A stretch of DNA of 64,000 bases from Aggregatibacter actinomycetemcomitans DSM 8324 (GTDB taxonomy: Bacteria; Pseudomonadota; Gammaproteobacteria; Enterobacterales; Pasteurellaceae), in NCBI RefSeq assembly GCF_000372365.1, contig NZ_AQUU01000014.1, positions 1 through 64,000 of the forward strand, given 5' to 3'. Shown here piece after piece: positions 41,862-52,160 of the stretch. The notes below the pieces were generated by a model. That model searched no databases. It had not been told where the DNA came from and saw only the letters and a program-made list of their open reading frames with translations. A program made the position numbers and the translations under genes. How positions within the stretch are numbered: position 1 is the first letter of the stretch; every line of letters starts with the position of its first letter.

Positions 41862-43184
41862 ATGTCTGCTATGTTTTTATTTCAGTTCGCCATTGTGCTG
41901 CTCTGCATTTTAATCGGTGCGCGTGTTGGCGGAATCGGTTTAGGTGTATTTGGTGGCTTGGGGCTTACAATTTTGTCCTTTGGGTTCGGTTTAAAACCTG
42001 CCGGCTTGCCAATTGATGTGATGTTTATGATTATGGCGGTAGTTGCAGCGGCAGCGGCAATGCAAGCTGCCGGTGGGTTAGATTACATGATCAAAATTGC
42101 CACTAATATTTTACGTCGTAATCCGAAAGACATTACTTTTATGGCACCTGCGGTAACTTGGACATTTACGCTGTTAGCAGGAACCGGTCACGTGGCTTAC
42201 TCCGTATTACCGGTTATCGCTGAAGTGAGCCGTCAAAATGGTATTCGCCCGGAGCGTCCGTTATCCATGGCGGTTATCGCATCACAATTTGCTATTGTTG
42301 CAAGCCCGATTGCGGCGGCGGTGGTAGCCGTGGTTGCCTACCTTGAACCGCAGGGTATTCACCTGGGGGATGTCCTGATTGTTACCATTCCTTCTACGAT
42401 AATCGGTCTTTTCCTTGCTTGTATCTTTGTGAACAAAATGGGCAAAGAATTGAAAGATGATCCGGAATATCAACGCCGCTTAAACGATCCTAAATATGCG
42501 GAAGCTTTCAATTCAACCACTAGCAGTAAAGAACTTGAAATTAGCAAAACCGCAAAAATTTCCGTCTCACTTTTCTTATTCGGTGCATTACTTGTGGTTT
42601 TAATGGGGGCAATGCCTTCATTACGTCCGGTATTCGACGGCAAACCGATGGGTATGGCACACACCATTGAAATTATTATGTTAACCATCGGTGCATTAAT
42701 TATCTTAACCTGTAAACCGGACGGTACGGAAATTACCAAGGGTTCGGTTTTCCATGCCGGTATGCGTGCAGTTATCGCCATTTTCGGTATCGCATGGTTA
42801 GGTGATACGTTAATGCAGGCGCATCTTGAAGAAGTGAAAGGTATGGTGAGGGGTTTGGTAGAAACTGCGCCTTGGACATTTGCAATCGCCTTATTTATCC
42901 TGTCTGTATTGGTAAACAGCCAAGGGGCAACGGTGGCAACGTTATTCCCGCTTGGTATTGCCCTTGGCATTCCGCCGGCAGTATTAGTTGGTGTGTTTGT
43001 GGCGGTAAATGGTTATTTCTTCATTCCGAACTACGGTCCGATCATTGCCTCTATCGACTTTGACACTACGGGCACCACACGTATCGGTAAATACATTTTC
43101 AATCACAGCTTCATGTTGCCAGGCTTATTGAGTATGGCATTCAGCTTAGCCTTAGGCTTATTATTTGCAAATATTTTCCTATAA
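41862..43184 (+). CDS. dcuB: anaerobic C4-dicarboxylate transporter
   Basis: Inner-membrane antiporter of 440 residues with about 11-12 spans that exchanges fumarate, malate or aspartate for succinate in anaerobic respiration. Typical stretches: [56 protein letters not shown] and the C-terminal [20 protein letters not shown]. It is between DcuA and DcuB in sequence; DcuB is chosen by resemblance of the first third. AAGGAGG precedes the ATG. Confidence 0.88.
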   Translation: MSAMFLFQFAIVLLCILIGARVGGIGLGVFGGLGLTILSFGFGLKPAGLPIDVMFMIMAVVAAAAAMQAAGGLDYMIKIATNILRRNPKDITFMAPAVTWTFTLLAGTGHVAYSVLPVIAEVSRQNGIRPERPLSMAVIASQFAIVASPIAAAVVAVVAYLEPQGIHLGDVLIVTIPSTIIGLFLACIFVNKMGKELKDDPEYQRRLNDPKYAEAFNSTTSSKELEISKTAKISVSLFLFGALLVVLMGAMPSLRPVFDGKPMGMAHTIEIIMLTIGALIILTCKPDGTEITKGSVFHAGMRAVIAIFGIAWLGDTLMQAHLEEVKGMVRGLVETAPWTFAIALFILSVLVNSQGATVATLFPLGIALGIPPAVLVGVFVAVNGYFFIPNYGPIIASIDFDTTGTTRIGKYIFNHSFMLPGLLSMAFSLALGLLFANIFL

Positions 43185-43205
43185 CACGATTTTGCTTAGG
43201 GGAAT

Positions 43206-43237
43206 AATAGCGTCTTATTTCAGGCGCTATTTTTTAT
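43206..43237 (+). terminator. dcuB terminator
   Basis: AATAGCG ... CGCTATT followed by TTTTTATTT. Confidence 0.75.
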
Positions 43238-43352
43238 TTAGCCGTTAAACACGAAATACATTATTTTTACGAATAAAATTAATTAGCATTTGTCATGTAA
43301 ATGTTATGATATAGCACTTTCATTGAGGTGATTTTAAGGACAAATAAACATT

Positions 43353-45101
43353 ATGATGATTGATAAACGGCTGATAAATACGGTCGCCAACAGCAAAAAA
43401 TGGATTACGATTAATGTATTGTGGAACTGGGTTACATTAATTGGCGGCATTATTAGCGCAGTGGTGTTTGCCATTTGTTTGCAATGGGCGTTTGAGCGTT
43501 CGCTTACCCTCCAAAGTGCGGTTATTTTTACCATCGTTTTAATTGCCTGTTTGGCACTACGTGCCTGGGCGGGCAAAATGGCAGTGAAAGCGTCCTATAA
43601 AGCCAGTACGCAGGTGAAACACAAATTACGTACGCTGATTTATCAAAAACTGTCTTCCATGCCGCTTAATCAGGTAAATCAACAATCAACCTCTTCCGTA
43701 ATTCAAGTGGCTTCCGAAGGGGTGGAACAGCTGGAAATTTATTTCGGGCGTTATCTCCCGCAGCTTTTTTACAGCCTACTTGCGCCACTCACGCTGTTTA
43801 TTTTTTTGGTTTTTTTCAACGCGCCAACGTCCCTCATTCTGTTGGTTTGCGTACCGTTAATTCCTATGTCCATTATTGCCGTGAATAAAATCGCGAAACG
43901 TTTATTAGCGAAATATTGGTCCATTTATGTGGGTTTAGGCAGCAGTTTTTTGGATAACTTACAAGGCTTGATTACTTTAAAAATCTATCAGGATGACGAT
44001 TACAAAGCCAAACAAATGGACATTGAAGCGGAAAATTTCCGCACTATTACCATGAAAGTGCTCACTATGCAGCTGAACTCCGTTTCGCTAATGGATTTAT
44101 TGGCTTATGGCGGCGTTGCGCTGGGTATTTTGACCGCACTTTTACAATTCCAGGACGGCAATTTATCCATTTTCGGCGTGGTGTTATTTATTTTACTGGC
44201 TTCCGAATTTTTCATTCCATTGCGCTTGCTTGGTTCCTTCTTCCATGTGGCGATGAACGGCAAAGCTGCTTCGGAAAAAATCTTTACGCTGTTGGATACG
44301 CCGGTGGAAGAAAATAAAAGTGCGGTGGATTTTCCGGCTAAAAATGAAGTCACCGTGCAAATTAACGATTTGCATTTTACCTATTCCGAGGAAAAACCCG
44401 TTATTAACGGCTTAACCCTCAGCATCCAGCCGAAACAGTTAACGGTTTTCGTGGGCAAAAGCGGTTGTGGCAAATCGACCTTGGTATCTTTACTAATGGG
44501 GTTCTATCAGGCGCAACAAGGCGAAATTTTGTTTAACGGCATCGATATTAAACAGATTAACCGCCATTCCTTATATCGCCACATTTCGCTGGTAAGTCAC
44601 AGCAGTTACATTTTCAAAGGCAGCTTGCGGGAAAATATGCTAATGGTGTTATCAAATGCCTCCGACGAAGTCATTTATCAATGTTTGGAACAAGTGAATC
44701 TGGCGAATTTTGTGCGGGAAAACGGCGGTTTGGAGATGCCGTTGCTCAGTCGCGGAAGCAATTTGTCCGGCGGGCAAATTCAACGTTTAGCGCTTGCCCG
44801 CGCCCTTTTGCATAACGCTGATGTCTATATTTTCGATGAAGCTACCAGTAACATCGATGTAGAAAGCGAAGAAATTATTCTGCAATTTATTCAACAGCTT
44901 AAACACAGCAAAACCATTGTGATGATTTCTCATCGGTTGGCAAACGCGGTGAACGCGGATCAGATTTATGTGCTACAAAGCGGTCGCTTGATGGAATCCG
45001 GCGATCATGCCTCTTTAATGGCAGAAAACGGAATTTATGCAGAAATGTTCAATCAACAAAAGAATTTAGAAAATATCAGAATGGGGGCAAATCATGCGTA
45101 A
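43353..45101 (+). CDS. cydD: heterodimeric thiol ABC exporter, CydD half
   Basis: Exports glutathione/cysteine to the periplasm and is needed for cytochrome bd assembly. 582 residues: six-span membrane domain, then an ABC domain with Walker A VGKSGCGKST, signature LSGGQIQRLALARA and Walker B VYIFDEATSNIDVESEE. Overlaps cydC by 8 bp. Two USS lie within it (44130 and 44320). Confidence 0.95.
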   Translation: MMIDKRLINTVANSKKWITINVLWNWVTLIGGIISAVVFAICLQWAFERSLTLQSAVIFTIVLIACLALRAWAGKMAVKASYKASTQVKHKLRTLIYQKLSSMPLNQVNQQSTSSVIQVASEGVEQLEIYFGRYLPQLFYSLLAPLTLFIFLVFFNAPTSLILLVCVPLIPMSIIAVNKIAKRLLAKYWSIYVGLGSSFLDNLQGLITLKIYQDDDYKAKQMDIEAENFRTITMKVLTMQLNSVSLMDLLAYGGVALGILTALLQFQDGNLSIFGVVLFILLASEFFIPLRLLGSFFHVAMNGKAASEKIFTLLDTPVEENKSAVDFPAKNEVTVQINDLHFTYSEEKPVINGLTLSIQPKQLTVFVGKSGCGKSTLVSLLMGFYQAQQGEILFNGIDIKQINRHSLYRHISLVSHSSYIFKGSLRENMLMVLSNASDEVIYQCLEQVNLANFVRENGGLEMPLLSRGSNLSGGQIQRLALARALLHNADVYIFDEATSNIDVESEEIILQFIQQLKHSKTIVMISHRLANAVNADQIYVLQSGRLMESGDHASLMAENGIYAEMFNQQKNLENIRMGANHA

Positions 45102-46752
45102 GAACGGATTTGTCGTCATGTGGCAGCTCATGAAATTGGTTACGCCGTTAGCCCACATCATGAGTTTCACCATCATTATGGGCACCCTCGGTTTCCTCAG
45201 CGCGATTTTCATTATGGTGCTGGGCGCCATGGGATTGGCGGAACTGCTCAATTTCCACGTTCACTTAAATTTATCGCAAATTTTGACCGCACTTATCGTG
45301 TTGGCGGTAGCACGCGGCATTTTGCGTTATCTGGAACAAATGTCCGGGCATTACATCGCTTTCAAATTATTGGCATTATTGCGCGATAAAGTGTTTGGCG
45401 CATTGCGTCGCCTGGCGTTCGTTAAATTGCAGGATAAACAATCCGGGCAATTGCTCTCTTTAGTCACCAACGACATTGAATTGTTGGAAGTGTTTTACGC
45501 ACACACCATCGCCCCCATCGCTATTGCCTTTCTCACTTCCGCCATTTTATTGGCGGTATTCGCTCACATTTCCTGGTGGTTCGTGTTGGTGGCTCTGTTG
45601 GCGTATGTGACCATCGGCATTATTCTGCCTATCGTCACTACCCAAATGGCGCGCGAAGACGGGCGCAAATACCGCGAGCTGGTGGGCGAAATGAACGATT
45701 TCTTTCTCGACAGCATTCGTGGCATGAAAGAAATTCAGTTATTCGGCAACGAACAAAAACGCCTACAGGAAATTCACCAACGCAGCGAAAAAATCGATCA
45801 GGCATTCTTAAAAATCAAACAACAGGAAGGCAATGTGCGTTCCTTTACGGAAATCGCCGTATCGTTTTTTAATATCGTGATTTTACTGGTGGGCTTAACG
45901 TTATTTGCTTATGATAAAATTGATTTTGTCGGCTTGTTAGTGGCGGTGATTTTGCTTATGTCCGGCTACGGACCGGTGATTGCCTTAAGTAATCTCTCCA
46001 ATAACCTGCTGCAAACCCTTGCCAGCGGCGAGCGGGTATTGGCGTTGCTGGCGGAACAGCCTGAATTGAAAGACGTGGAAAATGGAGTAAGTATCACCGA
46101 TGTGCAGCAAATTAAGGTAGAAAATGTCAGTTTTGCTTATGCGCAGGAACAGATTTTGTCCGATGTGAATTTGCACATAAATAAAGGCGAAATCCTCGGC
46201 ATTCACGGACGCAGCGGCAGCGGAAAAAGCACGCTGTTAAAATTGATTATGCGTTTTTACGATCCGCAACAAGGCAGCATCTGTATTAACGATACCGACT
46301 TAAAACACATTAACACCGTGAATTTGCGCGATAATATCGCTTACATCACGCAACAAACCTATATTTTCAACGAAACCATTTATGAAAATATTTTGTTGGC
46401 GAACCGCAACGCGACCAAAGAACAAGTGATTGAAGCGGCGAAAAAAGCGTCTATTCATGAATTTATCATGAGCCTGCGGGAAGGCTATGACACCAAAATT
46501 ACCGAAATGGGGAACAACCTTTCTGACGGCGAAAAACAACGCATCGGTATTGCCCGCGCTTTCTTGCACAACGCGCCGATTATTTTGCTGGACGAACCTA
46601 CCAGCAATCTGGACAGCTTAAACGAAGCCATGATTTTGCAATCTTTATTGAATGTAAAAGCGGAAAAATTAATCATCCTCGTCAGCCATCGCGCCTCCAC
46701 CATGGCGATTTGCGATCAGGTGATCCCGATTGCCAACGGCCGAATGTCATAG
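45094..46752 (+). CDS. cydC: heterodimeric thiol ABC exporter, CydC half
   Basis: Partner of CydD, 552 residues with six spans and an ABC domain: Walker A GRSGSGKST, signature LSDGEKQRIGIARA (Asp in place of the usual second Gly) and Walker B ILLDEPTSNLDSLNEA. Translationally coupled to cydD. A USS lies near 45288. Confidence 0.95.
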   Translation: MRKNGFVVMWQLMKLVTPLAHIMSFTIIMGTLGFLSAIFIMVLGAMGLAELLNFHVHLNLSQILTALIVLAVARGILRYLEQMSGHYIAFKLLALLRDKVFGALRRLAFVKLQDKQSGQLLSLVTNDIELLEVFYAHTIAPIAIAFLTSAILLAVFAHISWWFVLVALLAYVTIGIILPIVTTQMAREDGRKYRELVGEMNDFFLDSIRGMKEIQLFGNEQKRLQEIHQRSEKIDQAFLKIKQQEGNVRSFTEIAVSFFNIVILLVGLTLFAYDKIDFVGLLVAVILLMSGYGPVIALSNLSNNLLQTLASGERVLALLAEQPELKDVENGVSITDVQQIKVENVSFAYAQEQILSDVNLHINKGEILGIHGRSGSGKSTLLKLIMRFYDPQQGSICINDTDLKHINTVNLRDNIAYITQQTYIFNETIYENILLANRNATKEQVIEAAKKASIHEFIMSLREGYDTKITEMGNNLSDGEKQRIGIARAFLHNAPIILLDEPTSNLDSLNEAMILQSLLNVKAEKLIILVSHRASTMAICDQVIPIANGRMS

Positions 46753-46863
46753 TTGTTCCTACAAAGTGCGGCTAGCTTAACTATTTGAGGGGTATAAAAC
46801 CTAAAGATCTGTTTTTGGCATGAAATGTAAAATAAGCAGAGCTAAATTGAATCTGTTAAAAAA

Positions 46864-47484
46864 TTAGCCAGGCTTGTATTTATCCCTGGTTTCATATTTA
46901 GCCCCTTTTGCCAACATTCTGAGTTGTAAAATCAACCGCGCTTTTAACTGTTCCCGTTCCGCCTTACTCATGTCTAAGGCACTGGCTCCAGTAGTAAATA
47001 CAATGGTGACCATCCCTTCAGCCTGCACATAAGCGATATATTGGGAATAGTGGTTTTTGTGGGCAATGTATTCTGACAGTTCGTCGATAAAATGCTTTAT
47101 TTCACGGGCAGCGGCAGTGCGGAAAGCCTGTGATGTGCCTGAACTTTCACGCAATAGTAGGCGGAATATGTTTGGACTGTTGTTGATAAATTCAAAGAAG
47201 GTTTCCACTGAGATGACGATAACGCTTCCGCCGTTGGCAATGCGTTTACGTGCTTGACGCATGAGTTGACGTAGGATTAAACCTGCTTCATCCACCATGG
47301 TGAGACCAAGCTCATTCATATCGCGAAAATGGCGATAAAATGAGGTCGGAGCAATACCGGCCTCGCGGGAGACTTCCCGCAAACTCAAATTGGAAAAACT
47401 CTTTTCTGCCGTCAGCTGGTTAAAAGCCGCATCAATTAAGGCACGACGGGTTTTTTCTTTTTGCTGCGCCCGAATACCGACCAT
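46864..47484 (-). CDS. fabR: TetR-family repressor of unsaturated fatty acid synthesis
   Basis: A 206-residue TetR-family regulator. The [23 protein letters not shown] with [11 protein letters not shown] is nearly that of E. coli FabR, which represses fabB and fabA according to the acyl pool. The C-terminal ligand domain is helical. It lies 11 bp downstream of oxyR on the same strand, the same pair order as in E. coli. Confidence 0.92.
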   Translation of the reverse strand: MVGIRAQQKEKTRRALIDAAFNQLTAEKSFSNLSLREVSREAGIAPTSFYRHFRDMNELGLTMVDEAGLILRQLMRQARKRIANGGSVIVISVETFFEFINNSPNIFRLLLRESSGTSQAFRTAAAREIKHFIDELSEYIAHKNHYSQYIAYVQAEGMVTIVFTTGASALDMSKAEREQLKARLILQLRMLAKGAKYETRDKYKPG

Positions 47485-47495
47485 AGCTTACCCCA

Positions 47496-48395
47496 TTAAG
47501 AAGATAAGATAGATTTAACCGATTGACTCACCGTATTTGCTACTCGCTCATAACGTGCACGTAATGGTGAACCCGGGCGATAAACCAAGGTAATGTCGCG
47601 GGATGGTTCCGGTTCATCACAAGGCAGGTATTTTACGCCACTACGATTGCCTTCACTGAGCACAGCAAGCTGTGGCATTAAAGTGACGCCGGTATTGGCA
47701 GCGACCATGTTGCGTAGAGTTTCTAAGCTGGTTGCCTGAAAGTGGGCGTTTTCCCGTGCGCCGGCAGTGAAGCAATAACCTAATGCTTGGTTGCGTAAGC
47801 AATGCCCATCGTCCAACATTAATATTTCACAGTCTTTTAGTAAGGACATTGAGACTGAATTTTCATTAGCCCATGGGTGCTGCTCAGCAACGGCAATAAG
47901 CATTTTTTCATTAAATAGTTGGACTTCAATAAAGGCTTCAGTTTCCGGTACGGACGCTACAATAGCACAATCCAATCGACCGGTTTCCAGTTGTTCTAAC
48001 AACCTATAGGTTTGTGCTTCATAAAGGAATAATTCCAGATCAGGGAAATTTTGCTGTAAGGTCGGTACGATATGAGGCATTAGATAAGGTCCTACAGTAG
48101 GAATAATGCCTATATGTAGCGGACCGGTCATGTCTTTGCCTTGGTTGCTTGCCATTTCTTTTAATAACTTTACTTCGCGCAAGACGGTTTTAGCCTGATC
48201 CACCAATAATAAACCCGATTGGGTAAACAATACTTTACGGCTGGTACGTTCCAACAGAATAATACCCAACTCATCTTCCAGTTTACGAATTTGTCCGCTT
48301 AATGTCGGTTGGCTTACATGACAAGAATCCGCCGCACGACGAAAGTGCTTGTGTTCGGCAAGCGCTACAAGGTATTCTAAATCACGAATATTCAT
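47496..48395 (-). CDS. oxyR: hydrogen-peroxide sensor OxyR
   Basis: LysR-type regulator of 299 residues: HTH in LVALAEHKHFRRAADSCHVS and QPTLSGQIRKLEDELGI, and the redox pair Cys199 (DDGHCLRNQ) and Cys208 (LGYCF), at the same numbers as in E. coli OxyR. Oxidation to the disulfide activates antioxidant genes. Divergent from the peroxiredoxin-glutaredoxin gene, its likely target. Confidence 0.96.
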   Translation of the reverse strand: MNIRDLEYLVALAEHKHFRRAADSCHVSQPTLSGQIRKLEDELGIILLERTSRKVLFTQSGLLLVDQAKTVLREVKLLKEMASNQGKDMTGPLHIGIIPTVGPYLMPHIVPTLQQNFPDLELFLYEAQTYRLLEQLETGRLDCAIVASVPETEAFIEVQLFNEKMLIAVAEQHPWANENSVSMSLLKDCEILMLDDGHCLRNQALGYCFTAGARENAHFQATSLETLRNMVAANTGVTLMPQLAVLSEGNRSGVKYLPCDEPEPSRDITLVYRPGSPLRARYERVANTVSQSVKSILSS

Positions 48396-48553
48396 AGATC
48401 CTCAATTATAGAAGGTAGCAATTAAAAAAATAGAATTAATTGATTGCGACTATATCATAATTTTACCTATAATTCACCTTATGTTTAGATATTGCTTAGG
48501 CTTTTAACGGCGGTTTCTAAATGTGTTCTGCAAATTTTAATAGGAGAAAAATC

Positions 48554-49282
48554 ATGTCTAATATGGAAGGTAAAAAAGTTCCTCAAGTGACATTCCGTAC
48601 GCGTCAAGGCGACCAATGGATTGATGTCACTACATCCGAATTATTTGATAATAAAACCGTTATCGTTTTCTCTTTACCGGGTGCATTCACCCCGACTTGT
48701 TCTTCTTCCCATTTACCACGTTATAACGAATTAGCGCCGGTATTCAAAAAATACGGTGTTGATGATATTCTTGTGATTTCCGTGAATGATACATTCGTGA
48801 TGAATGCATGGAAAGAAGATGAAAAATCCGACAACATTACTTTCATTCCTGACGGTAATGGCGAGTTCACCGAAGGCATGGGCATGTTGGTAGGGAAAGA
48901 AGATTTAGGTTTTGGCAAACGTTCATGGCGTTATTCTATGCTGGTGAAAAATGGCGTAGTAGAAAAAATGTTTATCGAACCAAACGAACCGGGTGATCCG
49001 TTTAAAGTGTCCGATGCCGATACCATGTTGAAGTATCTTGCACCGCAACACCAAGTTCAAGAATCTATTACGATCTTCACTAAACCGGGTTGTCCATTCT
49101 GTGCAAAAGCAAAACAAATGTTACACGAAAAAGGCTTGAGCTTTGAGGAAATCGTGTTAGGTCACGATGCGACTATCGTGAGCGTACGTGCGGTTTCCGG
49201 TCGTGCGACTGTGCCGCAAGTATTCATCGGTGGTAAACACATCGGTGGTAGTGATGATTTAGAAGCGTATTTTGCGAAATAA
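48554..49282 (+). CDS. peroxiredoxin-glutaredoxin hybrid
   Basis: A 242-residue fusion: a Prx5 domain with peroxidatic Cys49 in PGAFTPTC and a C-terminal glutaredoxin with CPFC (Cys180/Cys183). It reduces peroxides with glutathione and matches the Haemophilus hybrid Prx type. The start at 48554 ([11 protein letters not shown]) follows AGGAG; the in-frame ATG at 48521 is not supported. Probably OxyR-activated. Confidence 0.95.
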   Translation: MSNMEGKKVPQVTFRTRQGDQWIDVTTSELFDNKTVIVFSLPGAFTPTCSSSHLPRYNELAPVFKKYGVDDILVISVNDTFVMNAWKEDEKSDNITFIPDGNGEFTEGMGMLVGKEDLGFGKRSWRYSMLVKNGVVEKMFIEPNEPGDPFKVSDADTMLKYLAPQHQVQESITIFTKPGCPFCAKAKQMLHEKGLSFEEIVLGHDATIVSVRAVSGRATVPQVFIGGKHIGGSDDLEAYFAK

Positions 49283-49302
49283 TCAACATTATAAAATAAA
49301 TG

Positions 49303-49330
49303 AGGACGCCGGTTCGGCGCCCTTTTTTTA
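49303..49330. terminator. terminator between prx-grx and slyX
   Basis: GGACGCCG-GTT-CGGCGCCC followed by TTTTTTT; one mismatch in the stem. Genes converge here. Confidence 0.75.
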
Positions 49331-49342
49331 TTTTCTTTAACT

Positions 49343-49564
49343 CTAATAATGCAGTGGTGGGGTTTCTTCCGCTTGGCTGGCGATATTGGAAGGCTGTATA
49401 TCTTGTATTTTATTCGCCAGATAACGTAACTGGAGCTGAATTTTATCCAGAATAAATTGTTGTTCAACTAATGCCTGATTCAATTCTTCAATGACAGTTT
49501 CCTGAAAGGTCGCTTTCATCTCCAATTCGGTGATACGCTGTGCTAAATTTTGTTGCATCGACAT
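49343..49564 (-). CDS. slyX: SlyX family protein
   Basis: A 73-residue coiled-coil protein: [20 protein letters not shown] then [20 protein letters not shown]. Start 49564 has AGGAAA before it. Function of SlyX is unknown. Divergent from fkpA, as in gamma-proteobacterial slyX-fkpA loci. Confidence 0.88.
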   Translation of the reverse strand: MSMQQNLAQRITELEMKATFQETVIEELNQALVEQQFILDKIQLQLRYLANKIQDIQPSNIASQAEETPPLHY

Positions 49565-49652
49565 AATATTTCCTAAATAACTGTTGTGAATTTGTTGAAT
49601 CCGTTTTACCCTATCCAACGCATTTTTTACTTATTATAAAGGATAGAACCCA

Positions 49653-50378
49653 ATGTTAAAAATGAAGAAAATTTCAGTGCCGGTGCTGATTTTAAGTGCG
49701 GTCGTTTCTAGCGGTGTTTTGGCGGAAAGCAAAACTGATGCAAAATTTACCGATGATTCCTCTTACGCGGTAGGCGTATTATTCGGTTCCGATTTACAAG
49801 GCTTAATTAACGCACAAAAAGGCATGATTGATTACAACAATGCGAAAGTGATTGCCGGGATTTCCGACGTGTTAAACGGCAAAGTAAAATTGGAAGGCAA
49901 CAAAGAAATCGCCTCTACCTTGCAAGGCATTAATGCCAAGTTAAAAGCGGAAAATGAAAAACGTGTCGCCGCCATGGTGAAAAAAGCGGAAGAAGAAGGC
50001 AAAAAATTCACGGCAGAATTTGCTAAGAAAGATGGCGTGAAGAAAACTGCTTCCGGTTTGTTATATCGTGTGGAAAAAGAAGGGTCCGGTGATGCCATTA
50101 AAGCTGCCGATGTGGTTAAAGTTCACTATACCGGTAAATTGCCGGACGGTACCGTATTTGACAGCTCCCGTGAGCGTGGAACGCCTGCCGAGTTTCCATT
50201 AAATCAAGTGATTAAAGGTTGGACCGAAGGTCTGCAATTAGTTAAAAAAGGCGGACAAATTGAGTTGGTCATTCCGGCGGACTTGGGGTACGGTGAGGAC
50301 GGTGCGGGCGATAAAATTCCACCGCATTCCACACTTCACTTTGATATTGAAGTATTGGACGTCACCCCGGCGAAATAA
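49653..50378 (+). CDS. fkpA: FKBP-type periplasmic peptidyl-prolyl isomerase
   Basis: A 241-residue Mip/FkpA protein. Signal peptide (KMKKISVPVLILSAVVSSGV, cleavage after VLA), an N-terminal dimerisation helix domain (KAENEKRVAAMVKKAEEEG), and the FKBP domain with VKVHYTGKLPDGTVFDSS, PLNQVIKGWTEGLQLVKKGG and PPHSTLHFDIEVLDV. It catalyses proline isomerisation and chaperones periplasmic proteins. Confidence 0.94.
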   Translation: MLKMKKISVPVLILSAVVSSGVLAESKTDAKFTDDSSYAVGVLFGSDLQGLINAQKGMIDYNNAKVIAGISDVLNGKVKLEGNKEIASTLQGINAKLKAENEKRVAAMVKKAEEEGKKFTAEFAKKDGVKKTASGLLYRVEKEGSGDAIKAADVVKVHYTGKLPDGTVFDSSRERGTPAEFPLNQVIKGWTEGLQLVKKGGQIELVIPADLGYGEDGAGDKIPPHSTLHFDIEVLDVTPAK

Positions 50379-50388
50379 CCTGAAAAAC

Positions 50389-50424
50389 GACCGCACTTTT
50401 CCGGCAAGCGAAAGTGCGGTCATT
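50389..50424. terminator. USS-hairpin terminator after fkpA
   Basis: GACCGCACTTT-N11-AAAGTGCGGTC, an inverted pair of uptake signals with T-rich flank. Confidence 0.75.
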
Positions 50425-50457
50425 TCTAGTGGCTTATAACAATAAACACGTTCTTTC

Positions 50458-51126
50458 ATGTTAACGGATAAACGACCTTTTACTGACGAAGATCGCACCA
50501 TTTTAAATTCTTATATTGCCGTGGTTGACGGCGTGAGTGCGCTTATCGGGCAACATTGCGAAATTGTTTTACATTCCTTTGAGGATTTAGAACATTCCGC
50601 CATTTATATCGCCAACGGGCATAACACCAACTGTCAGGTGGGTTCGCCCATAACGGATTTTGCTTTGCGTTCATTGCACGAGATGAAATCAGACAGCGTC
50701 AGTAAACCTTATTTTCTCCATGAGGAGAAAAACAGCGGTTTGATGAAGTCGGTAACCATCGCTATTCGCAACAGCACAAAGCGTATTATTGGTTTGCTTT
50801 GTATAAACATTAATTTAGACGTGCCGGTGTCGCAATTTCTGCAAAATTTTATCCCAATCCCCGATCATCAAGAAACCTCAGCGGTGAATTTTGCCAGCTC
50901 GGTGGAAGAACTGGTAGTGCAAACTGTGGGTAAAACCATTGAGGAGATTACTGCTGATCGCATGGTGGCGAATAATAACAAAAATCGCCAAATTGTCGTT
51001 TCTCTGTATGAAAAAGGCATTTTCGACATTAAAGACGCTATCAATTTAGTGGCGGAGCGTCTCAATATTTCTCGTCATACCGTGTATTTATATATTCGTC
51101 AAATTAAACAAGATCAGGATGAATAA
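50458..51126 (+). CDS. yheO: YheO-type DNA-binding regulator
   Basis: A 222-residue protein with a PAS-like YheO domain (LIGQHCEIVLHSFEDLEHSA, then LRSLHEMKSDSVSKPYF) and a C-terminal HTH (DAINLVAERLNISRHTVYLY). It precedes tusDCB by 3 bp, the same order as in E. coli. Target genes are unknown. Confidence 0.9.
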   Translation: MLTDKRPFTDEDRTILNSYIAVVDGVSALIGQHCEIVLHSFEDLEHSAIYIANGHNTNCQVGSPITDFALRSLHEMKSDSVSKPYFLHEEKNSGLMKSVTIAIRNSTKRIIGLLCININLDVPVSQFLQNFIPIPDHQETSAVNFASSVEELVVQTVGKTIEEITADRMVANNNKNRQIVVSLYEKGIFDIKDAINLVAERLNISRHTVYLYIRQIKQDQDE

Positions 51127-51129
51127 GTC

Positions 51130-51507
51130 ATGGATTATGTGTTGGTGGTGAAACAACCGGTTTACGGTAGTCAAGGCGCGTTTCTGGCGTACCAACTGGC
51201 ACAAGTACTGGTGCAAAAGCATCATATCCGCCAAATCTTTTTTTATCAGGATGGCGTAACCAACGGCAACGCCTTGGTTTATCCCGCTAATGACGAATTT
51301 AATTTGGTCCAAGCCTGGCAGGCATTTTCCCGTCAATTTAACGTGCCGCTGCATTTGTGCGTTGCCGCCGCTCAACGGCGTGGCGTGGTGGATAGCTATT
51401 CTGCCGCCGATAAAAGTGCGGTTAACCTGGCGGACGTTTTTCAACTTGCCGGCTTGGGTGAATTCAGCCAAGTCTTATTACAAGCCGATCGGGTGATAAC
51501 CCTATGA
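51130..51507 (+). CDS. tusD: sulfur relay protein TusD
   Basis: Part of the TusBCD complex that relays persulfide sulfur from TusA to TusE and MnmA for 2-thiouridine in tRNA. 125 residues with the acceptor Cys in LHLCVAAAQRRGV. Overlaps tusC by 4 bp (ATGA). Confidence 0.94.
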   Translation: MDYVLVVKQPVYGSQGAFLAYQLAQVLVQKHHIRQIFFYQDGVTNGNALVYPANDEFNLVQAWQAFSRQFNVPLHLCVAAAQRRGVVDSYSAADKSAVNLADVFQLAGLGEFSQVLLQADRVITL

Positions 51508-51866
51508 GTAAACTTGCCTTTATTTTCCGTCACGCGCCTTATGGTTCGGCAAATACACGCGAAGGATTAGACGCGCTGCTTGCCGCCACGGCATTTTGTG
51601 CGGAAGAGGACATCGCGGTGTTTTTCTTGGATGACGGCGTGTTGAATTTGCAAAAACATCAACAGGCGGAACAGATTTTGCAAAAAGATACGGCAAGCGC
51701 ATTGAAATTATTGGATTTATACGACATTGAACAACGTTATGTGTGCGCCGATTCCCTGCAACAATTTCAACTTAAGCCGCCGGATTTATCCTTAGACTGT
51801 GAGGCGCTGCCGCGTGAACAGCTGATGAGAATCCTGCAACAATGTGAAAAAATTCTGACTTTCTGA
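51504..51866 (+). CDS. tusC: sulfur relay protein TusC
   Basis: 120-residue DsrE/F-like subunit: IFRHAPYGSANTREGLDALL and AVFFLDDGVLNLQKHQQ. Structural partner of TusD. Overlaps tusD and ends 2 bp before tusB. Confidence 0.93.
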   Translation: MSKLAFIFRHAPYGSANTREGLDALLAATAFCAEEDIAVFFLDDGVLNLQKHQQAEQILQKDTASALKLLDLYDIEQRYVCADSLQQFQLKPPDLSLDCEALPREQLMRILQQCEKILTF

Positions 51867-51868
51867 TT

Positions 51869-52156
51869 ATGCTTTATACCTTTTCCCAAGCCCATTATTC
51901 CCAAGCCGAACTGGAACGTTATCTGCTGAATGCCAGCGCACAGGATGCGGTCGTGCTGTGGCAGGACGGCGTGTTATTGGCGTTAAAACAGGCGGATTTA
52001 TTGGCGCGCTGTAAAGCGCAATGTATGATGTTGCAGGAAGATATTTTGGCGAGAAATTTAACCGCACTTTTGCTGTCACCAACAAAAGTGCGGTTGATTT
52101 CTTTGACGGATTTTGTGGCAATCAGCGAACAATATTCTCCGCAAATTGCCCTTTGA
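51869..52156 (+). CDS. tusB: sulfur relay protein TusB
   Basis: 95-residue DsrH-like subunit: MLYTFSQAHYSQAELERYLL and DAVVLWQDGVLLALKQ. Completes the TusBCD heterohexamer. An inverted USS pair forms a 13-bp hairpin inside the gene. Confidence 0.9.
   Translation: MLYTFSQAHYSQAELERYLLNASAQDAVVLWQDGVLLALKQADLLARCKAQCMMLQEDILARNLTALLLSPTKVRLISLTDFVAISEQYSPQIAL
52060..52095. repeat. 13-bp inverted USS hairpin inside tusB
   Basis: AACCGCACTTTTG (52060-52072), 10-nt loop, CAAAAGTGCGGTT (52083-52095): perfectly complementary and within coding sequence. Confidence 0.85.
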
Positions 52157-52160
52157 GGGG

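Noticed and set aside
48396-48553. Possible OxyR binding site between oxyR and prx-grx
   Set aside because: One ATTG-N7-CTAT half matches, but the second pair does not keep the required spacing, so I cannot mark a site.
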